Notes: a model not told the origin generated them from the letters alone. Numbered from the stretch's first letter, positions 31,520-41,015 are shown. The stretch: DNA of 64,000 bases from Streptomyces sp. SJL17-4 (GCF_036826855.1 NZ_CP104578.1:1922001-1986000); one strand, 5' to 3'. Numbers and translations are program-made.

Positions 31520-32833
31520 ATGACGATCTTGGCCGACGAGAGCAGCCGCCACCTCCGCCCGTTCCGTATCGACGTCCCCCAGGAAGAGCTGGACGACCTC
31601 CACGAGCGCCTGGACCGGACCCGCTGGCCCGACGAGCTGCCCGGGGTGGGGTGGGCGTACGGCATCCCCCGCGGATACCTCCAGGAGCTCGTGCGCCACT
31701 GGCGGCACACGTACGACTGGCGGGCGGCGGAGGCCCGGCTGAACCGGTGGCCGCAGTTCACCACCACGATCGACGGGGCCGACGTCCACTTCGCCCACAT
31801 CCGGTCGCCGGAGCCCGACGCGACCCCGCTGATCATGACGCACGGCTGGCCGGGTTCGATCGTCGAGTTCACCGAGGTCGTGGGCCCCCTCACCGACCCA
31901 CGGGCGCACGGCGGCGACCCCGCCGACGCCTTCCACCTGGTGCTGCCGAGCATCCCCGGATTCGGACGCGAGGTCGTGGGCCCCCTCACCGACCCACGGG
32001 CGCACGGCGGCGACCCCGCCGACGCCTTCCACCTGGTGCTGCCGAGCATCCCCGGATTCGGACTCTCCGGCCCCACCCGGGAGACCGGCTGGGAGTTCAA
32101 GCGGGTCGCCGCCGCGTTCGCCGAGCTGATGGAGCGCCTTGGCTACGAGCGGTACGGGGTGCAGGGCGGCGACTGGGGGGCGGTGATCTCCCGGGAGCTC
32201 GGCCGGACCCTGCCCGACCGCGTCATCGGTGTGCACCTGAACCTGCTGCCGAACTCGGCCGTGACGGAGGAACCCCACACGGACGAGCTCGACGCGCTGG
32301 ACCCCGCCGAACGTGCGCGCACCCTTGCCTCCTGGCAGCGGATGCGGGAGTGGAGCCGGGACCGCCAGGGCTACGCCGACATCCAGTCCACCCGGCCGCA
32401 GACCCTCGCGTACGGCCTGACCGACTCGCCGGTCGGCCAGCTGGCGTGGATCGCCGAGAAGTTCAAGGAGTGGACCGACTCCGACACGTGTCCCGAGGAC
32501 GCCGTCGACCGCGACCTGATGCTCACCAACGTGATGCTGTACTGGCTGACCGGCACCGCCGGCTCCTCCGCCCGCATCTACTACGAGCGTGCGCACGCCG
32601 CGTACTGGGGGACGCCCCCGGAGCCCTCCGACACACCGACCGCGCTGGCCGACTTCGCGCACGACAACTTCATCCCCGTACGGCACATCGCCGAGCGGAC
32701 CAACAGGATCGTGCAGTGGACGACGTACGACCGGGGCGGGCACTTCGCGGCCATGGAGCAGCCGGAGCTGCTCGTCGGGGACGTACGGAGGTTCTTCCGG
32801 AGCTTCCGGAGGGCCTCCCCCCGTTCGGCGTGA
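31520..32833 (+). CDS. Epoxide hydrolase family protein with exact internal duplication
   Basis: A 437-aa alpha/beta hydrolase with the N-terminal EHN domain (LRPFRIDVPQEELDDLHERL), oxyanion-hole HGWPGS, nucleophile Asp in GVQGGDWGAVIS, and catalytic His in RGGHFAAMEQP. Between the oxyanion and nucleophile region a 32-residue block starting EVVGPLTDPRAHGGDP and ending PSIPGFG occurs twice in a row. The DNA copies (31873-31967 and 31969-32063) are identical over 95 bp at a 96-bp period, so the frame is kept. Without it the protein would be about 405 aa, near the family norm. The insertion could disrupt activity. Confidence 0.88.
   Translation: MTILADESSRHLRPFRIDVPQEELDDLHERLDRTRWPDELPGVGWAYGIPRGYLQELVRHWRHTYDWRAAEARLNRWPQFTTTIDGADVHFAHIRSPEPDATPLIMTHGWPGSIVEFTEVVGPLTDPRAHGGDPADAFHLVLPSIPGFGREVVGPLTDPRAHGGDPADAFHLVLPSIPGFGLSGPTRETGWEFKRVAAAFAELMERLGYERYGVQGGDWGAVISRELGRTLPDRVIGVHLNLLPNSAVTEEPHTDELDALDPAERARTLASWQRMREWSRDRQGYADIQSTRPQTLAYGLTDSPVGQLAWIAEKFKEWTDSDTCPEDAVDRDLMLTNVMLYWLTGTAGSSARIYYERAHAAYWGTPPEPSDTPTALADFAHDNFIPVRHIAERTNRIVQWTTYDRGGHFAAMEQPELLVGDVRRFFRSFRRASPRSA
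31873..32063 (+). repeat. Exact 95-bp tandem duplication in frame
   Basis: Copies 31873-31967 and 31969-32063 are identical, with period 96 bp, joined by one base. It is so exact that it must be very recent, or an assembly error. Confidence 0.92.
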
Positions 32834-32936
32834 CCGAAATGGAACCTCAAATCAAGCTCTGAACGTGCCCCTCCGTGGATTCGAACCCTGCCGCCGGGGC
32901 CATCAGGTGGGTGACTGAGGACCGAAGGAGGGGGAC

Positions 32937-34376
32937 ATGACGGAACTCGGCATCGGCATCGGCTGGCGTCCCGAGATCGCTGACGCGGTGGAGGGCCTGT
33001 CCGGCATCGACTGGGTGGAGGTCGTCGCGGAGAACATCTGCGCCGACCATCTGCCCGACTCCCTGACCCGGCTGCGCGAGCGCGGCGTCACCGTCGTGCC
33101 GCACGGCGTCTCGCTGGGGCTCGGGGGCGCGGACCGCCCCGACCCGGCGCGGCTCGCCGCGCTCGGCGAGAAGGCGGTGGCGCTCGGGGCGCCGCTGGTC
33201 ACGGAACACATCGCGTTCGTACGGGCCGGGGGGCCGCTCACCGCGACCCCGCAGCTCGAAGCGGGCCATCTGCTTCCCGTGCCCAGGACCTGGGACGCGC
33301 TCGACGTGCTCTGCGAGAACGTACGGATCGCGCAGGACGCGCTGCCCGTGCCGCTCGCCCTGGAGAACATCGCGGCGCTCGTCTCGTGGCCGGGCGAGGA
33401 GATGTCGGAGGGACGCTTCCTGGCGGAGCTGGTGGAGCGTACGGGGGTACGGCTCCTCATCGACGTCGCCAATCTGCACACCAACCACGTCAACCGGGGC
33501 GAGGACCCGGCGCGGGCCCTGTCGGAGCTGCCGGTGGAGGCGATCGCCTACGTGCACGTGGCGGGGGGTGTCGAGCGGGACGGGGTCTGGCACGACACGC
33601 ACGCGCATCCCGTGCCGGGGGCGGTGCTGGACGTGCTGGCGGATCTCGCGTCCCGGGTGACGCCGCCGGGGGTGCTGCTGGAGCGGGACGACGACTTTCC
33701 TCCCGGGGAGGAGTTGGGCGACGAGCTCCGCGCCATCCGGGCGACCCTGACCGGGGCTTCCCGAGTGGCGCGCAGTGGAGCGGGGCACGGGGTGAGGGCA
33801 CCGCGTGGTGGGACGGGGACTGTGCCCACGGCGGCGGCGCAGCCGTTGCTCATCGGGGCCGGTGCCCGGGTCTCGGGTGGGCCGATGCCCGGCGTGGTCC
33901 CCGCGACACCCGCCCCCACGGCACCCGTCGCCCCGACACCCGTCGCCACCGGGCCCGCTCCCCGCGAGGGTGCTCGGCAGCGCGTCGCCGTCGCTCAGGC
34001 CGCCCTGCTGTCCGCGCTCGTCGCCGGGACTCCCGTGCCCGAGGGGTTCGACAGCCGGCGGCTCGGCGTACAGAGCCGGGCGCTCGCGGCCAAGCGGGCC
34101 GGGGTCGTCGCGAAGGTCGCACCGGAGCTCCCCGAGATCCTGGGCAAGGGCTACCGGCCCGCGTTCCTCGCGTACGCCAGATCCCGGCCCATGACCGGCG
34201 GCTACCGCCGGGACGCGCTCGACTTCGCCGAGCATCTCCTTGTCGCGGGGCGGCCGGAGGACCCGGCGGCCCGGCGGCGGCTCACGGAGTGGTGGCAGGA
34301 CCGTTCCGGCAGCCGCCCGCCGGGCCGCGCCACCCGGCTCGTCCGGGCCGCCCGGCACGCACTGGTACGGAAGTGA
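32937..34376 (+). CDS. DUF692 (MNIO-type) protein with C-terminal partner domain
   Basis: A 479-aa protein. Residues 1-270 form the DUF692 TIM-barrel, now called multinuclear non-haem iron-dependent oxidase. Likely iron ligands lie in [53 protein letters not shown] and LLERDDDFP. After a Pro/Ala linker (280-340) comes a helical domain (about 345-479: [16 protein letters not shown] ... [12 protein letters not shown]). I recall this as the SCO6045-type C-terminal domain, analogous in role to RiPP-recognition partners. MNIOs modify cysteine residues of peptides. The next gene, 7 nt away, encodes a Cys-rich tail. Confidence 0.85.
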   Translation: MTELGIGIGWRPEIADAVEGLSGIDWVEVVAENICADHLPDSLTRLRERGVTVVPHGVSLGLGGADRPDPARLAALGEKAVALGAPLVTEHIAFVRAGGPLTATPQLEAGHLLPVPRTWDALDVLCENVRIAQDALPVPLALENIAALVSWPGEEMSEGRFLAELVERTGVRLLIDVANLHTNHVNRGEDPARALSELPVEAIAYVHVAGGVERDGVWHDTHAHPVPGAVLDVLADLASRVTPPGVLLERDDDFPPGEELGDELRAIRATLTGASRVARSGAGHGVRAPRGGTGTVPTAAAQPLLIGAGARVSGGPMPGVVPATPAPTAPVAPTPVATGPAPREGARQRVAVAQAALLSALVAGTPVPEGFDSRRLGVQSRALAAKRAGVVAKVAPELPEILGKGYRPAFLAYARSRPMTGGYRRDALDFAEHLLVAGRPEDPAARRRLTEWWQDRSGSRPPGRATRLVRAARHALVRK

Positions 34377-34383
34377 GGTGTTC

Positions 34384-35469
34384 GTGAACGTCCTGGCCGC
34401 GCTCTACTACCTCGCCGGCATCGCCGGCATCACGCTGCTCGTGAGCCGGGTCGTCCGGACCCGAGGCGGACCGGGCGGACCGGTCCACGACCGGTACGAG
34501 GCCGCCTTCCTCAACGGCGGCCCCGCCAGGGTCGTCGACTCCGCCCTGTCCGCCCTCCAGGCGGACGGCAGGCTGGCGATCGGCGGCCCCGGCATCGTGG
34601 CCGTCGTCCGCCCCGTGGCGTACGACCCGGTGGAGCGCGCCGTGCTCCAGGCGCACGCCGCCGCACCGCACGGGGCCCTGCACCACCTTCGGCTCGCCGT
34701 CATGCGGCACCCGGCGGTCCAGGAGATCGGCGACGGGCTCGCGGCGCGCGGGCTCGTCGTCGACCCGGCGACCCGGCGCACCACGGGCCGGTGGTGCGGC
34801 GTGCTCGCCGTCACGGCGTTCGTGCTCTTCCCGGTGTCGATCGTCCTCACGGTCGTGGACTTCGCCGCCACCGTGGACACCGACTCCGGGATGCCGGTCC
34901 CGTTCATCTTCAAGGTGGTGCCGATCCTGCTCGCCGCGCTGGTCACCGCCATCGTCTGCGGGTCGCTCACCGGCCGGCAGATCACCCCGGCCGGGCGGCG
35001 CGCGGTCTTCGCGTTCGGGCGGGCGCACGCCCATCTCGCGGACGCGGGCCTGCTGGTGGCCCTGCACGGGCTGCGGGCGCTGCCCGATCCGGTGCTGCGG
35101 GAGCAGTTGGTGGCCGCCGCCCGGATCTACGGGCCGCCACGGCGGCGCGGACGGGGCGGCCGGCGTCCCCTGCCGCAGTACCAGTACGGCACCTCGGGCG
35201 CGGAGGACGCCTTCGCGGCGGCCACGGTGTGGTGCGCGGGGACCAGTGCCTGTGGCGGCGGAGGTGGCGGAAGCTGGGGCGGAGGCGGGGGCGGAAGCTC
35301 CTGCTCCGGCGGGGGCTCCGGGTCGTCGTGCTCGTCCGGGGCCTGCTCCGGGGGCGGCTCCAGCTGTGGCGGGGGTGGGGGCGGCGGAAGCTCGTGCTCG
35401 AGTTCAAGCTCCAGCTCGTGCTCCAGCTCCAGTTCCAGCGGGAGTTCGTGCTCCAGCTCCAGCAGCTGA
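34384..35469 (+). CDS. TIGR04222-type membrane protein with Cys/Ser/Gly tail
   Basis: A 361-aa protein. It has an N-terminal TM (ALYYLAGIAGITLLVSRVV), a cytoplasmic TIGR04222-like segment (DRYEAAFLNGGPARVVDSAL, then AVQEIGDGLAARGLVVDP), TM2 and TM3 (about 140-160 and 178-198), then a helix region. From residue 284 to the end the sequence is only Cys, Ser, Gly, Trp, Ala and Thr: poly-Gly blocks with single Cys residues (SSC, GSSC, SGAC), nine Cys including WC at 284, ending in poly-Ser. GTG 34384 follows GAGGTG. As the neighbour of a DUF692 enzyme, the tail is a candidate modification substrate (inference). Confidence 0.85.
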   Translation: MNVLAALYYLAGIAGITLLVSRVVRTRGGPGGPVHDRYEAAFLNGGPARVVDSALSALQADGRLAIGGPGIVAVVRPVAYDPVERAVLQAHAAAPHGALHHLRLAVMRHPAVQEIGDGLAARGLVVDPATRRTTGRWCGVLAVTAFVLFPVSIVLTVVDFAATVDTDSGMPVPFIFKVVPILLAALVTAIVCGSLTGRQITPAGRRAVFAFGRAHAHLADAGLLVALHGLRALPDPVLREQLVAAARIYGPPRRRGRGGRRPLPQYQYGTSGAEDAFAAATVWCAGTSACGGGGGGSWGGGGGGSSCSGGGSGSSCSSGACSGGGSSCGGGGGGGSSCSSSSSSSCSSSSSSGSSCSSSSS

Positions 35470-35519
35470 CCGCCCGTTCGTGTGGCGGCTGAGAGCGGGA
35501 AGACCCCGGAAATGACGCC

Positions 35520-35548
35520 GGTGCGGCGCGCGTCATGCGCGCCGCACC
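35520..35548. terminator. GC-rich hairpin after the Cys-tail gene
   Basis: A perfect 12-bp stem GGTGCGGCGCGC / GCGCGCCGCACC with a 5-nt loop, 51 nt after the stop at 35469, between convergent genes. Confidence 0.6.
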
Positions 35549-35669
35549 CGGAGCCGGACCCGGTGTCGCTGGAGCGGCAGGCATGGTCACGCCTGCCGTC
35601 TGATCTTCCGGGTCGAGGGGTGGCGCGCCCGACCGGGAGCCGGGCCACCACCAGGTTTTCGTACGGCCG

Positions 35670-36383
35670 TCAGGCCAGGCCCGCCACCAGGTCGGCGACG
35701 CTCTTGCGGCGACCGGTGTAGAACGGGACCTCTTCGCGGACGTGCATCCGCGCCTCGGAGGCGCGCAGGTGACGCATGAGGTCCACGATGCGGTGCAGCT
35801 CGTCGGCCTCGAAGGCGAGGAGCCACTCGTAGTCGCCGAGGGAGAAGGAGGCGACCGTGTTGGCGCGGACGTCCGGGTAGCCACGGGCCATCTTGCCGTG
35901 GTCGGCGAGCATCCGGCGGCGGTCCTCGTCCGGCAGCAGGTACCAGTCGTAGGAGCGCACGAAGGGGTAGACCGAGACGTAGTCGCGCGGGTTCTCGTCG
36001 GCCAGGAAGGCCGGGATGTGCGACTTGTTGAACTCGGCGGGGCGGTGCAGCGCCATGTTCGACCAGACCGGCTCCAGGGCGCGGCCCAGGCGGGTGCGGC
36101 GGAAGAGGTTGTACGCCTCCTGGAGCTCGTCGCTCGTCTCGGCGTGCCACCAGATCATCACATCGGCGTCGGCGCGCAGACCGGACAGGTCGTACGTGCC
36201 ACGGATGGTGATGTCCTTGGCCGCGAGCTGGTCGAACAGCTCCTGGACCTCGTCGGCGTAGCCGCCGCGGTCCTCGGGGAGAACGTCGCGCAGCTTGAAG
36301 ACAGACCACAGGGTGTAGCGGATGACCTCGTTGAGGTCCTTCGCCTTCTTACCGGCGTTCGGGATCTTTTCGGGCGCACTCAT
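35670..36383 (-). CDS. hemQ: Hydrogen-peroxide-dependent haem synthase HemQ
   Basis: A 237-aa chlorite-dismutase-fold protein (formerly chlorite dismutase): [20 protein letters not shown] near the start, [20 protein letters not shown], then [19 protein letters not shown] with [15 protein letters not shown]. The His before GKMARGYP is the proximal haem ligand. In actinobacteria HemQ oxidatively decarboxylates coprohaem to haem b, the last step of the coproporphyrin-dependent pathway. ATG 36383 begins [11 protein letters not shown]. hemY lies 18 nt upstream of it (in transcription order) and hemE some 5 kb away. Confidence 0.93.
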   Translation of the reverse strand: MSAPEKIPNAGKKAKDLNEVIRYTLWSVFKLRDVLPEDRGGYADEVQELFDQLAAKDITIRGTYDLSGLRADADVMIWWHAETSDELQEAYNLFRRTRLGRALEPVWSNMALHRPAEFNKSHIPAFLADENPRDYVSVYPFVRSYDWYLLPDEDRRRMLADHGKMARGYPDVRANTVASFSLGDYEWLLAFEADELHRIVDLMRHLRASEARMHVREEVPFYTGRRKSVADLVAGLA

Positions 36384-36400
36384 ACGCCTATTCTCGCCCG

Positions 36401-37852
36401 TCACAGGGAGTGCCCCGCACCGGGGTCGGTCCTTTTCGACGTGGCGATGATCTCGTCGGCCGCTCGATGGGCGGAGGCGATGCAGGCGGGGATGCCGACA
36501 CCGTCGTACGCGGCGCCCGCGACACGCAGTCCGGGAAGGGCGGCGACGGCCTCGCGGACCCTCGCCACCCGGTCGAGGTGGCCGACCGGGTACTGCGGCA
36601 GACCGCCGATCCAGCGGGTGACCGTGGTCGCGACGGGCCGGGCGGCGAGCCCGGTGGCGGCGGCGAGGTCCTTGAGGGAGGCCGCGACGAGGTCGGCGTC
36701 CTCGCGGTGGACCTGGTCCTCCTCGCCGTGCCGGCCGACGGAGGTGCGCAGGACGAACAGGTCGGGGGCGCCGTCGGCGGCCCACTGCCACTTCTGCGAG
36801 GAGAAGGTGGAGGCCTTGATCGTGTGGCCGTCGACGGGCGGCACGAGGAACCCGGAGCCGGCGAGAACGGGCATGTCGGAGCGGCGGAAGGCCAGCGTGA
36901 CCAGGGCCATGGAGGCGTACGCGACGGCGTCGAGCTCGGCGGAGGCGGTGGGCGCGTGCGGGGCGAGGAGCGCGGCGGTCGGCCCGGCGGGGGTCGCGAG
37001 GACGACCGCGTCGGCGGCGAGGACCCGGTCGCCGCTGACGACCTGCCAGCCGGTGGCCCCGGTGCGGCGGAGCCCGGTCACGGGGGCGTCGGTGAGGATC
37101 TCGCCGCCCGCGGCGCGGATCGCGTCGGCGACGGCACCGGGCAGGGTGCCGACGCCGCCGTCGACGCCGAGGAAGACGGAGCCGCCGAGACCGGTGGCGG
37201 CGCCCGCCGCGTCGGCGGGGACGGCCGCTCCGGCCCGCTGGACGGCGCGGACGGCGGCGGTGAGCGTCGGGTGGCTGCGGGCGGCCTCGAAGAGCGCGGG
37301 GACGGCGGCCTTCATCGAGATGCGGTAGGCGTCACCGGCGTACACCCCGCCGAGGAGGGGTTCCACGAGCCGGTCGACGACCTCGTGGCCCATGCGGGCG
37401 GCGACGTACGCGCCGATGGCGATGTCGTCGCCGATCCCGGTCGGGGGCAGTTCGGCGTCGAGGCCGATCCGGCGCACGCCCTCCGCGGAGAGCAGGCCCT
37501 CGACGGCGTGGGCGTCGCCGGGGACACCCATGACGTGGCCCTTGGGCATGGGGACGAGTTCGCCCCGGGACCAGACGGACGCGGTGGTCGTGCCCGGGGC
37601 CTGGAGCCGGTCGCCCAGGCCGACGGCCCGGGCGAGGGCGACCGCCTCGGGGCGGCGGGCGAGCAGCGACTCGGCACCGAGGTCCACGGGGGCGCCCGCG
37701 ATCTCCCCGGCGAGCAGCTTGCCGCCGAGCCGCCGTCCCGCTTCGAGGAGGGTCACCCGGTGGCCTGCGACGGCCAGCCGGTGGGCGGCGGCGAGTCCGG
37801 CGATACCGCCTCCGGCGACGACGACATGGGGTCCCGTGGTGTCCGCGTTCAT
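36401..37852 (-). CDS. hemY: Coproporphyrinogen/protoporphyrinogen oxidase HemY (CgoX)
   Basis: A 483-aa FAD enzyme that aromatises coproporphyrinogen III to coproporphyrin III in Gram-positive bacteria. It has the dinucleotide-binding motif [20 protein letters not shown] at residue 10, then [13 protein letters not shown], and a C-terminal [20 protein letters not shown] flavin-binding block. A long central domain [20 protein letters not shown] fits HemY. ATG 37852. It is followed at once by hemQ (18 nt), consistent with a haem operon and with the coproporphyrin branch. Confidence 0.9.
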   Translation of the reverse strand: MNADTTGPHVVVAGGGIAGLAAAHRLAVAGHRVTLLEAGRRLGGKLLAGEIAGAPVDLGAESLLARRPEAVALARAVGLGDRLQAPGTTTASVWSRGELVPMPKGHVMGVPGDAHAVEGLLSAEGVRRIGLDAELPPTGIGDDIAIGAYVAARMGHEVVDRLVEPLLGGVYAGDAYRISMKAAVPALFEAARSHPTLTAAVRAVQRAGAAVPADAAGAATGLGGSVFLGVDGGVGTLPGAVADAIRAAGGEILTDAPVTGLRRTGATGWQVVSGDRVLAADAVVLATPAGPTAALLAPHAPTASAELDAVAYASMALVTLAFRRSDMPVLAGSGFLVPPVDGHTIKASTFSSQKWQWAADGAPDLFVLRTSVGRHGEEDQVHREDADLVAASLKDLAAATGLAARPVATTVTRWIGGLPQYPVGHLDRVARVREAVAALPGLRVAGAAYDGVGIPACIASAHRAADEIIATSKRTDPGAGHSL

Positions 37853-38017
37853 GGGACCACTCTCTCAAATCGCCCCTCGGCTCCCGCTCCGAGGCTCCCT
37901 CTCCCGCCCGCGCCCGTTCCGAGGCCGGACCGTGACCGCATCGCTACCGCCGGAGGGCAACCCGTGCCGGGGGCTCGTACGTCGAACGGGCAACACCTAC
38001 ACCCCTGGGGGGACTCG

Positions 38018-39031
38018 ATGCGGAGCTCACGTACGACGGCGAGAACACGGGCGGCGGCGGGCGCGGTCCTGCTCACGGCCGCGCTGGTCCTGACGGGCTG
38101 CGGGGCCGGCGACAGGGACGCGGGCGGCAAGCGGGACCTCGGCGCGGCCGCTGACGCCAAGGGGGGCGGCACGGCGGCGCGGGGCGCCACCGACGGCTAC
38201 GCCGGATCGGGTGCCGAGAAGGCCCCGTCGGCGTCCTCGAAGGCCCCCGCGCAGCAGCACGTCATCCGCACCGCCTCTCTCTCGGTGGAGGTCGGTGATG
38301 TGACGAAGGCCCTCGCCACGGCCCGTACGGTGACGGCGGGCGCGGGCGGGCACGTCGAGAACGAGGCGACGGAGCGGGTCGAGGGGTACGTCACCTCCCG
38401 CATCGTGCTGCGGGTGCCGCAGGAGCGGTACGACGCCGTCCTCACCGATCTCGCGGGGACGGGGAAGCTGCTGGCCCGGAAGGCGGACGCGAAGGACGTC
38501 ACCGGCCAGGTCGTGGACGTGGAGAGCCGGATCGCCACCCAGCGGGCGAGCGTGGCGCGGGTGCGGGCGCTGATGGACCGGGCGGAGCGGCTGACCGACG
38601 TGGTGACGCTGGAGGGCGAGTTGAGCCGGCGTCAGGCGGACCTGGAGGCGCTGCTCGCCCAGCAGTCCTCGCTGAAGGACCAAACCTCGCTGGCGACGAT
38701 CACCCTGCAGCTCAGCGAGAAGAAGGCTCCGCCGGCCGAGGAGCGCGAGGAGGGCCGGCCCGGCTTCCTCGACGCCCTCGCCGGCGGCTGGAACGCCCTG
38801 GTGGGCGTGGTGACCTGGGTCGTGATCGTCCTGGCGGCGCTCGCCCCGTGGCTCGCGGTCGCCCTGATCGTCTTCGTCGTCTGGTACCGCCTGATCCGCC
38901 CGCGCGTCACCCGCCGGGCCGCCGCCGCGCCCGCGACGGTGCCGGTACCGCGCCCCGGGGAGGCCGGTCCGGAGCGGAACGCCGCCGGGGCGGTGACCTC
39001 TCCGGCGCCTCCGGAGGCGCCCGAGAAGTAG
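38018..39031 (+). CDS. DUF4349 lipoprotein with coiled coil and C-terminal TM
   Basis: A 337-aa protein. A lipoprotein signal (AGAVLLTAALVLTGCGAG, lipobox Cys about 27) is followed by a low-complexity spacer and the DUF4349 domain. This starts HVIRTASLSVEVGDVTKAL and has the helix-rich RASVARVRALMDRAERLTDV with a Gln/Leu coiled coil. A TM near residues 270-300 (VTWVVIVLAALAPWLAVALI) precedes a basic, Pro/Ala-rich cytoplasmic tail. ATG 38018 follows GGGGGG. DUF4349 is of unknown function; its form suggests an envelope sensor or scaffold. Confidence 0.82.
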   Translation: MRSSRTTARTRAAAGAVLLTAALVLTGCGAGDRDAGGKRDLGAAADAKGGGTAARGATDGYAGSGAEKAPSASSKAPAQQHVIRTASLSVEVGDVTKALATARTVTAGAGGHVENEATERVEGYVTSRIVLRVPQERYDAVLTDLAGTGKLLARKADAKDVTGQVVDVESRIATQRASVARVRALMDRAERLTDVVTLEGELSRRQADLEALLAQQSSLKDQTSLATITLQLSEKKAPPAEEREEGRPGFLDALAGGWNALVGVVTWVVIVLAALAPWLAVALIVFVVWYRLIRPRVTRRAAAAPATVPVPRPGEAGPERNAAGAVTSPAPPEAPEK

Positions 39032-39076
39032 CGTCGAGAAGTAGCGTCCGGGAATGGGCGTCGGAGAAGTAGCGTC
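39023..39076 (+). repeat. Three 13-bp repeats carrying -10-like TAGCGT
   Basis: GAGAAGTAGCGTC occurs at 39023-39035, directly again at 39036-39048, and at 39064-39076. The first copy contains the stop codon of the DUF4349 gene. The last places TAGCGT 6 nt before ATG 39082. Confidence 0.8.
39070..39075 (+). promoter_or_regulatory. -10-like TAGCGT, candidate leaderless start
   Basis: TAGCGT ends 6 nt before ATG 39082. GGAGAAG lies 12 nt before the ATG, so a normal ribosome site is also possible. The hexamer is contained in one of the three 13-bp repeats. Confidence 0.35.
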
Positions 39077-39081
39077 GTCCC

Positions 39082-40455
39082 ATGAGCGAACGACTGGTGG
39101 TCATCGGTGGCGACGCGGCGGGGATGTCCGCCGCGTCGCAGGCGCGCAGGCTCAAGGGGCCGGAGGAGCTGGAGATCGTCGCGCTCGAGCGCGGTCACTT
39201 CTCCTCGTACTCGGCCTGTGGCATCCCGTACTGGGTCGGCGGTGACGTCGCCTCGCGCGACGAGCTGATCGCGCGCTCCCCCGAGGAGCACCGGGCGCGC
39301 GCCATCGACCTGCGGATGCGGACGGAGGTGACGTCGATCGACGTGCCCGGCCGGCGGGTCCTCGCACGGGACCTGGACACGGGTACGGAGACCTGGACGG
39401 ACTTCGACAAGCTGGTGGTCGCGACGGGCGCCCGGCCCAAGCGGCCGGCGCTGCCCGGGATCGACGCGCCCGGGGTGCACGGGGTGCAGACCCTGGACGA
39501 CGGGCAGGCGCTGCTCGACTCCCTGGACGCGACGCCGGGTCGGCGGGCGGTCGTGGTCGGCGCGGGCTACATCGGCGTGGAGATGGCCGAGGCGCTCCTC
39601 AACCGGGGCTACGAGGTGACGGTCCTGCACCGGGGCGAGCAGCCGATGGCGACCCTGGATCCGGACATGGGCCGGCTGGTGCACCGGGCGATGGACGGTC
39701 TGGGGATCACGACGGTCGCCTCGGCGGAGGTCACGAAGATCCTCACCGGTGATGACGGGCGGGTCAGGGCGGTGGCGACGGACGAGGCCGAGTATCCGGC
39801 GGACGTGGTCGTCCTGGGCATGGGTGTGGTGCCGGAGACCTCCCTCGCCCGCGCGGCGGGGCTGCCCCTGGGGACCCACGGCGGACTGCTCACCGATCTG
39901 GCGATGCGGGTCCGGGGCCACGAGAACATCTGGGCGGGCGGTGACTGTGTGGAGGTCATGGACCTGGTCTCGGGCCGCGAGCGGTACGTACCGCTGGGGA
40001 CGCACGCGAACAAGCACGGCCAGGTCATCGGGTCCAACGTCGGCGGCGACTACGCGACGTTCCCGGGGGTCGTGGGCACGGCCGTGTCGAAGGTGTGCGA
40101 CCTGGAGCTCGCCCGGACCGGCCTGCGGGAGAAGGACGCGCGGGCGGTGGGGCTGCGGTACGTGGCGGTGACCGTGGAGTCGACGAGCCGGGCCGGGTAC
40201 TACCCGGGGGCCGCGGCGATGACGGTGAAGATGCTGGCCGAGCGGCGCACGGGCCGTCTGCTCGGGGTGCAGATCGTGGGCCGGGAGGGCGCGGGGAAGC
40301 GGGTGGACATCGCGGCCGTGGCGCTGACGGCGGGGATGACGGTGGAGGCGATGACGGCCCTGGATCTGGGGTACGCGCCGCCGTTCTCGCCGGTGTGGGA
40401 CCCGGTCCTGATCGCGGCCCGCAAGGCGACGGCGGCTGTTCGGGCGGCGATGTGA
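39082..40455 (+). CDS. FAD-dependent pyridine nucleotide-disulphide oxidoreductase (CoA-disulphide-reductase-like)
   Basis: A 457-aa flavoprotein: FAD motif VIGGDAAGMSAASQ (about 8-21), a redox-active single Cys in YSACGIPYWVGG (about 43-54), the NAD(P)H motif VVVGAGYIGVEMAEAL, and IWAGGDCVEVMD. The C-terminal dimer domain includes YYPGAAAMTVKML. The single-Cys SACGIPY pattern is that of CoA-disulphide reductases, NADH oxidases and polysulphide reductases. The physiological substrate is not determined. It follows the DUF4349 gene by 51 nt. Confidence 0.88.
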   Translation: MSERLVVIGGDAAGMSAASQARRLKGPEELEIVALERGHFSSYSACGIPYWVGGDVASRDELIARSPEEHRARAIDLRMRTEVTSIDVPGRRVLARDLDTGTETWTDFDKLVVATGARPKRPALPGIDAPGVHGVQTLDDGQALLDSLDATPGRRAVVVGAGYIGVEMAEALLNRGYEVTVLHRGEQPMATLDPDMGRLVHRAMDGLGITTVASAEVTKILTGDDGRVRAVATDEAEYPADVVVLGMGVVPETSLARAAGLPLGTHGGLLTDLAMRVRGHENIWAGGDCVEVMDLVSGRERYVPLGTHANKHGQVIGSNVGGDYATFPGVVGTAVSKVCDLELARTGLREKDARAVGLRYVAVTVESTSRAGYYPGAAAMTVKMLAERRTGRLLGVQIVGREGAGKRVDIAAVALTAGMTVEAMTALDLGYAPPFSPVWDPVLIAARKATAAVRAAM

Positions 40456-40520
40456 CCCGACCGGACCAGCACGCATGGTGACGGTTTGCGGACCATTCTT
40501 CACCATGTGTGACTGATCAC

Positions 40521-41015
40521 ATGATCCGACACGCCGCGCGAGCGCTCTGCGCCGCCACCCTCGTCATCGCCCCGCTCGCTCTGAGCACCCCCGCCCACGC
40601 CGTGACCACGTGCACGGTCAACGGCGCCCCCCGCACCGGCACGACCATCAACGGAACGGCCGGTCCCGACTACATCCGCTGTGCGACCGTCAACGCCGGC
40701 GACACGGTCAACGGCCTGGGTGGTGACGACTACATCGTCGTCACCACCGGCAACCTCAACGGCACCGTCGCCGGCGGCGCGGGCCGCGACTACATCCTGG
40801 TCCAGTCCGGCGTCGTCAACGGCATCGCCGGCGGCGGCGGGGACGGCGACTACATCGCGGTCAACAACACCGTCGCGCCGATGGGCTCGGTCTTCGGCGA
40901 CTCGGGCAACGACTTCCTGCGCGTCGGCGTCAACAACGGTGTCGTGAACGCCGGCCTCGGCCTCGACGTGTGCCGGGTGGGATCCGGCAACCCGCCCGTC
41001 GGCTGCGAGGCCTGA
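40521..41015 (+). CDS. Secreted RTX-like small protein
   Basis: A 164-aa Sec-exported protein: signal peptide MIRHAARALCAATLVIAPLA ending in THAHA-like PAHA, then TTCTVNGAPRTG. The mature part has repeated D-Y-I units (GPDYIRC, GGDDYIVV, GRDYILV, DGDYIAV, GNDFLRV) about 20-25 residues apart, a calcium-binding hemolysin-type parallel beta-roll. Two cysteine pairs (TTC/IRC and VC/GC) may form disulphides. ATG 40521 is used; a GTG at 40509 would add four residues. Without a type I secretion motif it is probably a structural or Ca-binding envelope protein (inference). Confidence 0.75.
   Translation: MIRHAARALCAATLVIAPLALSTPAHAVTTCTVNGAPRTGTTINGTAGPDYIRCATVNAGDTVNGLGGDDYIVVTTGNLNGTVAGGAGRDYILVQSGVVNGIAGGGGDGDYIAVNNTVAPMGSVFGDSGNDFLRVGVNNGVVNAGLGLDVCRVGSGNPPVGCEA

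Noticed and set aside
32873..32900. tRNA-like T-arm string (GGTTCGAATCC on the minus strand) near 32880
   Set aside because: The acceptor and anticodon arms do not pair and the T-stem has mismatches, so it is at most a chance match or an old remnant, not a tRNA gene.
34990..35660. Cys-tail region read on the opposite strand as Glu/Leu/Pro repeats (LELEHELPLE type)
   Set aside because: The minus-strand repeats are only the complement of Ser/Gly codons; the plus-strand frame has start, TM segments and context.
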